NCBI GenBank assembly: GCA_016946835.1
Contig: JACVTC010000125.1
Coordinates: forward strand, 398,001-431,000
Length of the DNA stretch: 33,000 nucleotides
Direction of reading: 5' to 3'
DNA from: Neocallimastix lanati (nom. inval.)
Taxonomy: Eukaryota > Neocallimastigomycota > Neocallimastigomycetes > Neocallimastigales > Neocallimastigaceae
Made by a program: the position numbers and the translations under genes
The notes under the pieces: generated by a model
Seen by the model: the letters and a program-made list of their open reading frames with translations, nothing else
What the model was told of the DNA's origin: nothing
Databases searched by the model: none
Shown: positions 1-9,619 of the stretch, piece by piece
Position numbering within the stretch: position 1 is the stretch's first letter
Layout: every line of letters starts with the position of its first letter

Positions 1-59
1 TATTCAGAATTTACAAACAGCCTTTATATTGTCTAATATACGTAAGAAAGATAAAATAT

Positions 60-97
<38 letters not shown>

Positions 98-1374
98 GTA
101 ACATAATTATACATATTAATAATATAAATAATATAGTACCAGGTGTGTATATTAATTATATGTTATCTGGAATTACTTTAAGATTAGTGAAAGTACTAAA
201 TCTTAATGATGATAGTAAGCAGAATAAAAATAATTTATTTTACTACGAACGTGTTAATTCTATATGGCTAAGTATAAATATAGATACGTTATTAAATTTA
301 ACATGTAATTGTTTGGATCATTTAAATTGGTTGGATCAACCGATACCTCAGAGTATAACTGATCGTATGTTGATGGAAAAGTATCCACCAACAAAAGGCT
401 CTATAAAATATATAGTTATCATAAATTATATAGCGAAAGTAATAAAACATGCTAAAGATAGAAGAGAAGGAAAATTTAATAATAAAGAATTTAAGAAATT
501 GATGGAAGAGTTAGAAACTATTCGAATACATTTAAAGGAATATTTTAACAATTTTCAAGAAAAAAAGAATAAATTGAAATATAGATCGATTGGATGTCAA
601 TTTTATATTTATTTGATTTATTTTACGGCGAAATTAATACTCTTTAATATGGAATTATCTCCATTTGTTTATCAAAATAAGTTATTTTCATCAAAAAAAT
701 ATATAAAAATTAGAAAATCATCACGTAAGGTTCAATCGCATTTAAATAATAGTAGTAATAATACCAATAATAATATGAATAAAGATTATTTTGATATCTC
801 AATTAACGAGAATTCTAATAATTCGAAAAATATCAATGAAACTGAATCAACGAATTTCACAAGTCAGAATTTTAATGATGATTATTTTAAAAACAGATAC
901 CATTTTTTCTCTATTTTAGAAAACATACCAAATAATTGCTTTAATTATAAAACCTATGTTGAAACTTATGAAATGGATAATAATGATGATACACTATTCT
1001 TAAATATACCTCCATTGATAAATGATATGGATTATGAAAGTTGTTATTATATTTGTTTTGAAACTGTTGAACTAGCGAAAAATGTTTTATATGAAATAAA
1101 TGAAAATATTAATCAATCACGAATAATTTATCCATGCTATTTATGTTTTGCATTTTATAATATTGGATTATTTTATATGCTAATTTATGCAAATTTTAAA
1201 AATGAGCAAGTCAAAATGGATATTGAATATTTTCATGATCAAATTAAAAATGTGTACGAATATTACCCATATATATCAGTATATTTTTCAAAAATGTATG
1301 AACGTGCAAAAATGGATGCATATGAAGCCTTTCTTGATGATTCAATTATTTTTTGTCCAAAAGGAAGTTTTTGA
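1..1374 (+). CDS. TF1: fungal-specific-domain transcription factor, 3' part (5' end outside window)
   Basis: Seen: the last part of a regulator gene. A first exon fragment (1-41, read from base 2) gives IQNLQTAFILSNI. A phase-1 intron (42-136, donor GTAAGA, acceptor ATATAG, about 11 AAT units inside) follows, and the last exon (137-1374) continues with PGVYINYMLSGITLRL and ends in TGA. Known: this is the middle of the fungal_trans (MHR) domain, where 'QtafilsnI..G' leads to 'sGiTLRLvkvLnLnd'; the YYERVNSIWLSINID stretch corresponds to the family's 'rRrlWwsl.ilD' segment. Asn/Ser-rich filler lies between that and a conserved C-terminal helical block (from about 1021) which is also found at the C-terminus of TF2, 1.6 kb downstream. 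The intron sits at the same place and phase as TF2 intron 3, so the two are tandem paralogues. The Zn2Cys6 part must lie left of the window. Expected role: nuclear DNA-binding regulator, target unknown. A GTG/ATG start near 145 would be artefactual, because the reading frame is spliced from upstream. Confidence 0.82.
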
Positions 1375-1574
1375 AATTATTAAAAAAGAATTTTTTTTTT
1401 TTTTTTTCATTATTATTTTTTTTTTTTAACATATAATAAAAATATATTAATAAAATAGTATCATACAAATTAAAATCATATTAATTGTAATTAATATAAT
1501 ATTTTAGTTTCTTTTTTATTATTATTATTATTATCATAAGTATTATTATTATTTAATTAATCATTTTAAATATA

Positions 1575-2150
1575 TTTATATTGTATTATATATATATATT
1601 TATTTTATTTTATTTTATTTTATTTTATTTTATTTTATTTTATTTTATTTTATTTTATTTTATTTTATTTTATTTTATTTTATTTTATTTTAATTTAATT
1701 TAATTTATTTTATTTTATTTTATTTTATTTTATTTTATTCAATCTGTACTTATATTTATATTTCAACTATTTATTTATTTTATTTTATTTTATTTTATTT
1801 TATTTTATTTTATTCAATTTGTACTTTATATTTATATTTCAGCTATTTATTTTATTTTATTTTATTTTATTTTATTTTATTCAATTTGTACTTATATTTA
1901 TATTTCAACTATTTATTTATTTTATTTTATTTTATTTTATTTTATTTTATTTTATTCAATTTGTACTTTATATTTATATTTCAGCTATTTATTTTATTTT
2001 ATTTTATTTTATTTTATTTTATTCAATTTGTACTTTATATTTATATTTCAGCTATTTATTTTATTTTATTTTATTTTATTTTATTTTATTCAATTTGTAC
2101 TTTATATTTATATTTCAGCTATTTATTTTATTTTATTTTATTTATATATT
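1575..2150. repeat. TTTTA pentanucleotide array grading into a higher-order minisatellite
   Basis: From about 1600 to 1740 the DNA is nearly pure TTTTA. It then turns into about six longer units. Each is a TTTTA run followed by a unique core reading roughly TTCAATTTGTACTTATATTT then a TTTCA(A/G)CTATTTA end. Cores start near 1738, 1814, 1880, 1955, 2022 and 2089. Open frames across it are low-complexity artefacts. Confidence 0.85.
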
Positions 2151-2202
2151 TAGTATAATATTAATATATATTTTCAAGTGAATGAGAAAATATTCTAAAA
2201 AC

Positions 2203-2459
2203 ATATTATGAGGGAGAGTTGCATTTCCCCAAGTTGCTTTTCGCCAGGTTGCATTTCGACAAGTAGAGTATTGATATAAATAAATGAATAAATAATTAAA
2301 TATTAATTCAAAATATATTTTTTTAAAATTGCTTTATGCGATATTAATATTTAATTTTATTTATTGATTTATTTATTTATTTATTTAATAATTTTCAATT
2401 TGGCGAAATGCAATCTGGCGAAATGCAATTTGGCGAAATGCCCCACACCCATATTATGA
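2203..2459. mobile_element. MITE with subterminal 15-bp repeats and 9-bp target site duplication
   Basis: Seen: a 239-bp element at 2212-2450 flanked by the identical 9-mer ATATTATGA (2203-2211 and 2451-2459). Its ends are inverted: left GGGAGAGTTGCATTTCC, right (reverse complement) GGGTGTGGGGCATTTCGCC. Each end carries about three tandem ~15-bp units of the type TTGCATTTCGCCAAA, in opposite orientation, around an A+T-rich core with no coding capacity. Known: a 9-bp duplication with GGG-starting inverted ends is typical of Mutator-like (MULE) elements. The assignment to that superfamily is inference. It is non-autonomous and must have used a transposase from elsewhere. Confidence 0.8.
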
Positions 2460-2991
2460 AAATAAATATAATTATAAACATATAAAGAAATAAAGATATA
2501 GTCAATTATCAAGAAAAAAAGTTTTTATTAATTATAAATATAGCTAGAGGTATATTATTATATATATATTTTTTAAATAACTTTTTTTTTTATTTTTTTA
2601 TTTTTTTTTTTTCAATTTTATTTGGTAATGTTATATAATATAAATAATTAAATAATCATTTATTTATTATATCAAAAGGAATGAGTTAAATAATAAAAAT
2701 AATAATATGTATACAATACAATATTTAAATTTTTAATAAAAATAATAAATTTTTTAATTATTTTTATTAAAAAAATTTTAACAATAATATATTTTAATTA
2801 GATTTAATTGTAATATTAAATCTTAATGTTTAATATTACAATTAAATCTATTAATAAAATCTTTTTAATTATAAAATTTAATTAAATTATTAATGAAATT
2901 TTTACATATATATTATTTATTATGTATATAAACTTTTTTTATAATAAAAAAAAATATTATGATGTAATTATAAAAAATAAAAGTATTATAG
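2460..2991. promoter_or_regulatory. TF2 upstream region with a perfect 21-bp hairpin
   Basis: This A+T-rich stretch between the MITE and the TF2 start has no convincing ORF. At 2800-2849 there is a perfect inverted repeat: 21-bp arms (2800-2820 and 2829-2849, arm beginning AGATTTAATTG) around an 8-nt loop, about 140 bp before the TF2 ATG. It could be a cruciform, an RNA hairpin in a 5' leader, or the core of a small MITE. No function is shown. Confidence 0.4.
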
Positions 2992-5900
2992 ATGGATGAA
3001 ACAAGTATCAAAAAAAGAAGCAAAGTCACTCATGCTTGTGAATAGTATGAATAAATATTGTAAAAATATAATATATAAAATAACAATAATAATCCTTAAA
3101 GAATAATATAATCTTTGTAATGTTTGCTTTTTTATGTTAATATTTTTATATGAATGATAAATTTTTAATTATAATTAAAGCTGTAAAAAAAGACGAATAA
3201 AATGTTCAGGGACCAAGCCAAAATGTGAAAATTGTAATAATTTAAATATAAATTGTATATATTTACCAAAAGTAAAAAAAAGAGGTATACACGTATATTT
3301 TAATAATGTTTTTACAATTAATAATTGATAAAAATCATTATTTCATTTTCATTTTGTACTTTAATAATATCAATTTGATTATTAAATACTTTATTAATAT
3401 TTAGTAAATATTTTTATTTACATTATGTATTTATAATTAATAATTTTGTTGTATTTTATTTTATTTTATTATTAACAATTATGATGACAAGGACCAAAAA
3501 TTGGACAAATTACTGAAATTATAAATAACAAAGTTCAAAAAAAAATAGAAGATCTAATTACTAAAAATTTAATCTCTGAAAAAGAAATTTATTTATTAGC
3601 AAAAAATAATGAAAATTTATTTAATAGTGATACATTAAAAAAATATGTTAATAATAATGAACTCCAAGAAAATTTGCTTCAGCAAAATGGAAAACAAATA
3701 AATAATAATAATTCAGCTATTTCAAAATACCTTAAAGAAAACATAAAATCAAGATTATTGATTCTTAAAAAAAAAGACTTTATAATTTTTAAAAATTCGG
3801 AAAAAACCAAAGTTGGAACAGCAATAATATATAACAATTCTGAAATTTATAAATATCATTTTATTGAAATTGATATTGAATTAATAAAACTTTATTTTCG
3901 TTATGCTCACTTATATATACCCATTTTAGACGAAAATATTTTTATGCAACATATACAAAATAAAGCGATTTTGCCTGCACTATTGTTAGCTGTATATGCA
4001 GCTGCGTATTTATTTAAACCTGAACACGAAGTAAAAAAAGCTATGAAATTTTATAAAATGGCTTTTAATAGTATTTCTGATTATAATTTTGGTACTGATT
4101 TTCAATTGATACAAGCATTTACTATTATGTCAAATATTGGTAAAATATATATTCATTAAAAAAATATATATATTTGTTTAATTTATATATTGTAGTATAT
4201 ACATTATACATTACTATTATTTATTAATATATTTCATATTAATTATTAAAAAATTTTCATATATGGACAATCTTAAAATAATATTTTATTTTAAAGTTCC
4301 TGGAACAAATATTGGATGGATAATTACTGGAAATGCTTTAAGACTTTCATATACATTACATATAAATAAAGAAAATAAAAATTTGAATAGAAAGTATAAT
4401 AATGAAAGAAAAATAACATTTTGGTATAACATAAGCATGGATATTTTATATAGTATTATGACTGGTAGGTCATATCGATATGATTATTACAATATATTAA
4501 GTTCAGAATATGTTATATCATTTTTACATCAGCTGGAATTAACTAAGAGTTCTTTAACATTAATCATGAATTTAGTTTTAAGTAAATTATTTCAATTTGT
4601 TGTTATTTTCATTAGAGAAATTCGTTCAAATAGTGTTAAAATTAATAGTTTAGATGAAAAGATTGAATATTGGTTGAAAACATTTGAACTCGAATATAAC
4701 TATAATTATGATATTGACGAAGAAGATACAAGTAGTGTTGTAACCAATAGTCAATTTAATATTTTTTTCATTCATTTAAAAATACTGTTTTATAGACGAA
4801 AATCAACATTAATTACAACAAAGCGGTATGTAAAGTTACCAGATGAAAATGATTTAAATATTTATGGAGACATTGGGTATAATTTTATCAAATCTCAAGA
4901 AAAGGAGCCAAGAAATTCTGATTGCTTATTAGAATATTGTTTTGAATTTCTTAAAAGGAGAAATGAAATGAAATCAAATGATGAAAGATTTACATTTTAT
5001 AAAGGTATAATTGAATATATAGACATATAGCTATAAAATATTTAAAAAAAGAATTTTATTTATTTATTTATTTATTTTTTTTATCAGCATAATTGATAAT
5101 TTAAAATGTCATATTATAATTAAAATATTTATATTTATTCATATACTTTTTTTTTTTAAAAAAAAAAATAAATATTATATTAAAATAGAAAATTCCGAAT
5201 TTAATTTATTAGATGATTATGATATATTTCAAGTTAATAAAGATATTCAACGTATACCAGAATTTTTTATATATAAAAATTATGCATATATAGAAGTTAC
5301 TGGATTTAAACTTGCGGATATCGATTATAATTTGGAAAATGATTATGGAAAATTTGAAGAAGATAGTCAAAGTTCTTCTTCCGGCAATTTAACCAATGAT
5401 AATAATAATTTAAAACGTACATATGACCAAACAAATTCAAATTATGTGAACGAAAATGATGATGTTAAACGATATAAAACATTGGATTCATATTTAAATA
5501 TTGATGAAAATGAAAGTTCAGAAAAAGATAGTAACGATGAAACTCAAAAGTTTAATGATAAATTAATGAATAATATATATAATAAACTTTCATATTCATC
5601 TAATTCTTTGACAAATAACACACATACTATTAATAATGATGAATATGAAAGTATATATGATAATCAAATTTTTTTCAATCAAAGTTCTCCAAATAATAAT
5701 TATAGTAACTTGAATGAATTAAGTGAAGGTAAATCTTTTATAGATAATAAAATAGATTTATCTGAATTTATTAAGATGATGAATAACAGTTATAATAGTA
5801 ATAATGATAAAAATGATGATAATGAAATTTCGAATGGAGATGATTATACAAGTAATCAATTTAATGAAATGGAAAATGGATATGTTAGAACAAATGAATT

Positions 5901-6369
5901 TGATGAAGTAAATGATTCTTATAATAATATATTTAATCCTTTAAATGATACAATGCAAATCAATTATGATATAATTAAAAGATATGTTGAACTTGACGAA
6001 CAGAATGAAGTAAATTTATCACAAGACAATTCCATGGATTTATTAAAGAAATGCTATTATTTATCAAATATAGTTCACGAAAAGGTTAAAAAATTAATTA
6101 ATTATTTAAATAAGAAAAAAATGATTTTAAATTATTTTACTGTATCTTGTTTCTATGAAATCGGTATTATTTATTTGTTATTTTATGTAAACGAAGGAAA
6201 AGAAGTAGATTACCTTAGAGCAAAGTATTATGAAAATTTATTAAATGAATATTCAAAATTTTATATAGCAATCACTCCTTATTTAATAAATTATCGTGAA
6301 ATGTTAAAAGATGCTGAAATTTCAGTTCAAAATAACATAAAACAACTTGTAATAAAAGATTTTTTTTAA
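2992..6369 (+). CDS. TF2: Zn2Cys6 fungal transcription factor, five exons
   Basis: Seen: splicing 2992-3044, 3181-3284, 3492-4139, 4297-5004 and 5189-6369 gives one frame of 897 codons. All introns are GT..AG (136, 207, 157 and 184 bp). The ATG at 2992 has an in-frame TAG directly before it. Residues 16-43 form the binuclear cluster C-x2-C-x6-C-x6-C-x2-C-x6-C (Cys 16, 19, 26, 33, 36, 43), with the basic stretch KKRRIK inside and KKRGPKIGQ after it. Intron 1 cuts the cluster between Cys16 and Cys19. A Lys/Glu-rich, probably coiled segment follows (about 58-110), then a fungal_trans/MHR domain (about 150-420) with 'YFRYAHLYIPILD', 'PALLLAVYAAAYLF', 'GNALRLSYTL' and 'FWYNISMDILYSIMTGRSYR'. Residues about 545-780 are Asn/Ser/Asp-rich; the C-terminal ~100 residues match TF1. 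Known: such proteins are nuclear regulators, many of them controlling drug efflux or metabolic genes. Inference: it may regulate the convergent phosphotransferase gene that begins 544 bp further on. The target is unproven. Confidence 0.88.
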
Positions 6370-6626
6370 TACATTAAAATAAAAAATATATATAAAAGAA
6401 GTATAATATTTTATTATGATATTATATTTTTTATTAAAAAGCTTTTTTTTTTTTTTTTTTTTTTTTTTGAGTATAATAATTAATTTTTATTAATATTTTA
6501 AAATTTTTCATATATAAAAAGAATATTTATATTAATAGATAGATAGATAACATAATAGATTAATTTTTTATTGAAAAAAAATAGAAAATAATTTGTTAAA
6601 AACATTTTTTAATATATTATAGCAAT

Positions 6627-6663
<37 letters not shown>

Positions 6664-6913
6664 ATATAATATAATTAATACATATATTTTTTTCTGAAAA
6701 TTTTTTTATGTTTTAGAGTTTTTGTAATTTTCAAAATTATATAAATTTTTTTTTTTTTTTTTTTTTTTTTTTGATAATATTATTCATGTTTTTAAATTTG
6801 TCTTTTATAAATTAGTATATATAAAAATATATATATATCCTTAAAGTAGTAATAGTATATATATATATTTATATTTATATATTTTATTGTTTTTTGTAAA
6901 ATTAAAATTTATT
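6370..6913. other. Convergent intergenic region TF2> <copy A
   Basis: Shared 3' flank of two facing genes. It holds three long poly(T) tracts (about 6434-6469, 6630-6659 and 6747-6771) and AATAAA-like sites for both strands. From 6772 to 6913 it is the mirror of the copy B 3' flank (14173-14314) without visible differences. Left of the poly(T) tract the similarity drops sharply but can still be followed to about 6650. Confidence 0.6.
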
Positions 6914-9619
6914 TTATTCTTCTCTGTCTAATAAAGTAATAATACCTTCAATGGCATCTACTTCAATTTCTTCACCATCTTTAATAATATCGGTGATATT
7001 TTCAATTCCAACAACACAAGGCTTATTAAATTCTCTACTTACTAAGGCTCCATGTTGAAGCATTCCTCCAACTTCTAAGATAATACCTCCACAATTAATA
7101 ATTAATGGAGTCCAACCTGGATCTGTAGCTTTAGTAACTAAAATTTCTCCTGGATTAAATACTTTTTCATTTACTGTTTTTAAAACTTTGGCTTTTCCTC
7201 TTACCTTTCCATAACTAACAGAGTCTCCAATTAATTGATTCTTTTTTGAAGCTTCTTTTCTTTCGTGAGAAAAGATTCTTCCTCTAGAATCAAACATGAT
7301 AGGCTGTCTTTTCCAGGTGGTAATAATTTCTCTACATTTATTATCTTCATGAATTTTATTTCCTACCTTTTCTTTTGTTAAAACGTCTACATTTTCTAAA
7401 ATATGATCTAACGATTTAATTTTTAATTTAAAGATATCATCAATATCATCAATCAAATTTCTTTGCAATAAAACTTCAGCCCTCTTCAATATTAATTTTC
7501 TCACGCTTCCTATTACAAAGACAATATAATATTTTGGAGATTCCCTATATTGGAAAAAGTTTACTGTAAAGAAATAAGCCTTTTCAAATTCAGAAGCAAA
7601 ACCCTTTTTACTAGCGAATTTATAAAGTTTTCTAAAGATTTCAGGTCTGTTGGAATTTGTATCATCAAAATCTTTTTGAGGATTATTACTCTCATCATAT
7701 TCTAAAAGTGCGGAAAAGACTTGATTAATGATTGTTTTTGGATTTTCAGAATATCTTTTGTTAACAATATCTATTTCACCTTCTCCTCTGAAACCATATT
7801 TTTTCATAAAAGTTTCAAATTCAATATAAAATTCTTTTGGGAACTTTTTATCTAAATAGTCCTGATAAAATTCATCTTGTGTCTTGTTCTTATATTGATT
7901 CTTATCTAAATAGGTAGATAATTTGTACGTATCCAATCCCATTAAAATGGTAACAAATGGGAAACATTTAATTAAATTATTAAAATCTTGTCTTAATTCA
8001 CTATTATCTTTTAAGTATGGCTCAAATAAGTTTTTGAGCTTCATATATCCAAAAAATATTCCATTTGCTAATACTGGAATAGCATAACTTCTGAAATATG
8101 TAACAAGATTATTAATAAGATGCTCTAATATAGTAAATATCGGAACATTACTATCAATATTCTTTTGAATATATTCTTCACTTTCGGTAATAAATCGACT
8201 CATTTGATTTTCAAAATTTGATTTTGATGATTTAGCAAAATATTTTGCAAAAATAACTCTTATTATTGGAACTTTTCGAATTATATTGAATTTATTTATT
8301 TTTAATGCTTTACATTCTGTCTTATTTTTATATTCACTACCGTGATTAAGTAGTGTCTCACTAATTAAATTATTTATATTTGAGGTATAATTTGTAATTG
8401 TTTCAATTTCAAACTTTGTCATTACATTAGAAAGATTTAATAATAGTTTTCCTCCAATGCCATCAAATGCACTCTCCTTCAAATTATCAATATTTTCAAT
8501 ACCCGGAATTAGTTTTGCTAATGTATGAATAACTAATTTAAACACATCTGATCCAAATGTAGTCATTGGTTCTTCAAATCCTTGAACACCTACGGTTACA
8601 TCGAAATAAAGTTGACGTTGTTCATTTGGTTTAGTTAAGAATTCTTCTGGTAATTTATTGTAAGTTGTAATAGGTCTTGCTTGAAGAATATATAAAATAT
8701 CATTTTCAATACCAAATTCAATATCAATAGGTACATTATAACTATTTTCAATGACAATAATTTTGTCAACAATTTGAATTATTTGTTCTTTTGATAAAGA
8801 TGACTTTTTCTGATTTTCCGAATTTTGCTCCAAAACTGATGTACCATTATCTTCATTCAATTTTACAATTTTGTCTTTACTTCCTAACTTTTCAGTAATG
8901 ACTTTTTTAGAAATTTTATTAACTATATATTCATCTGGTGTAATGATACCTCCAACAACACTTTCTCCTAATCCAAAATTAGAAGTAATTACAGCTTCAT
9001 CATAATCATTATTTAATGGATTTATAGAAAATCCTACACCTGAAACATCACAATTAACTTGTTTCATAATAACGATAGCAATTTTTATATCAGAAGCGGT
9101 AAATCCTTTTTCTAATTTATATTTGAATACTCTATAATCAATACAAGATATAAATGATTTTAAAATGAATTCTTCTAGCAAATCAAACTGAGTTCCCAAA
9201 TAGGTTTCATAATTTCCTGCGAAAGATGCCCCAGCTAAGTCTTCCTCTGGTGATGATGAACGAACAGCATATAATATTTTATTATAATCATCTGGAAACA
9301 ACTTTTTAAGATTATCTTCGATATCTTGTTTATCAGACGAACTTAAAACTAAGTTATTTAAACTCCAATCTTTGATTTTATTTAATATGATTTGGCATTC
9401 ATTATTATTTTGGCTCAATTGAAGAATAAATTCTTTATACAAGTCAGAATTTTTAATTTTCTTAATCCAATCCTCAAAAAATCCTACAGTGAGTACAATT
9501 CCAGGAGGAACGTTTAAGTTTAAAGAACTTAATTTTATTAAAGAATATCCTTTTCCTCCGACTTGAGAAATGTCAGCTAATTCTTTTGAATTAAGAGAAA
9601 TAATTTTTGTTTCACTCAT
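6914..9619 (-). CDS. Copy A: RPH-like ATP-grasp/phosphohistidine-swivel phosphotransferase
   Basis: Seen: an uninterrupted 901-aa frame, no introns, start context TTAAAATGAG. Residues 1-~325 are a PPDK_N/ATP-grasp domain: QVGGKGYSL with Lys23, VPPGIVLT, AVRSSSPEEDLAG with Arg120, FGLGESVVGG, and the Mg/ATP end IEFGIENDILYILQARP with Glu301, Gln313 and Arg315. Residues ~335-780 are the central substrate-binding region, including YGFRGEGEID and YRESPK. Residues ~795-901 are the swivelling His domain, GGMLQHGALVSREF with His856. Known: this order, without the PEP/pyruvate TIM barrel of PPDK or PEP synthase, is that of rifampin phosphotransferases (ATP + drug + H2O to AMP + Pi + phospho-drug, about 865 aa, via a phospho-His). 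The Glu-Gln-Arg spacing agrees with that family. Inference: a cytosolic phosphotransferase of an unknown small molecule, possibly of bacterial origin. The protein is identical to copy B. Confidence 0.9.
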   Translation of the reverse strand: MSETKIISLNSKELADISQVGGKGYSLIKLSSLNLNVPPGIVLTVGFFEDWIKKIKNSDLYKEFILQLSQNNNECQIILNKIKDWSLNNLVLSSSDKQDIEDNLKKLFPDDYNKILYAVRSSSPEEDLAGASFAGNYETYLGTQFDLLEEFILKSFISCIDYRVFKYKLEKGFTASDIKIAIVIMKQVNCDVSGVGFSINPLNNDYDEAVITSNFGLGESVVGGIITPDEYIVNKISKKVITEKLGSKDKIVKLNEDNGTSVLEQNSENQKKSSLSKEQIIQIVDKIIVIENSYNVPIDIEFGIENDILYILQARPITTYNKLPEEFLTKPNEQRQLYFDVTVGVQGFEEPMTTFGSDVFKLVIHTLAKLIPGIENIDNLKESAFDGIGGKLLLNLSNVMTKFEIETITNYTSNINNLISETLLNHGSEYKNKTECKALKINKFNIIRKVPIIRVIFAKYFAKSSKSNFENQMSRFITESEEYIQKNIDSNVPIFTILEHLINNLVTYFRSYAIPVLANGIFFGYMKLKNLFEPYLKDNSELRQDFNNLIKCFPFVTILMGLDTYKLSTYLDKNQYKNKTQDEFYQDYLDKKFPKEFYIEFETFMKKYGFRGEGEIDIVNKRYSENPKTIINQVFSALLEYDESNNPQKDFDDTNSNRPEIFRKLYKFASKKGFASEFEKAYFFTVNFFQYRESPKYYIVFVIGSVRKLILKRAEVLLQRNLIDDIDDIFKLKIKSLDHILENVDVLTKEKVGNKIHEDNKCREIITTWKRQPIMFDSRGRIFSHERKEASKKNQLIGDSVSYGKVRGKAKVLKTVNEKVFNPGEILVTKATDPGWTPLIINCGGIILEVGGMLQHGALVSREFNKPCVVGIENITDIIKDGEEIEVDAIEGIITLLDREE

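Noticed and set aside
145-1374. TF1 as a complete gene starting at 145
   Set aside because: The frame begins in mid-domain, and a good intron (42-136) links it in phase to upstream MHR sequence.
1187-1429. 80-aa frame overlapping the end of TF1
   Set aside because: Second frame of the TF1 C-terminus running into poly(T); no independent support.
1819-2181. Phe/Tyr/Leu-rich frames over the TTTTA array
   Set aside because: Pure consequence of the pentanucleotide repeat.
6914-9619. Annotation as pyruvate phosphate dikinase or PEP synthase
   Set aside because: The ATP-grasp and His domains are present, but the His domain is at the very C-terminus and no PEP/pyruvate TIM barrel follows. That fits the RPH-like branch, not PPDK or PEP synthase.
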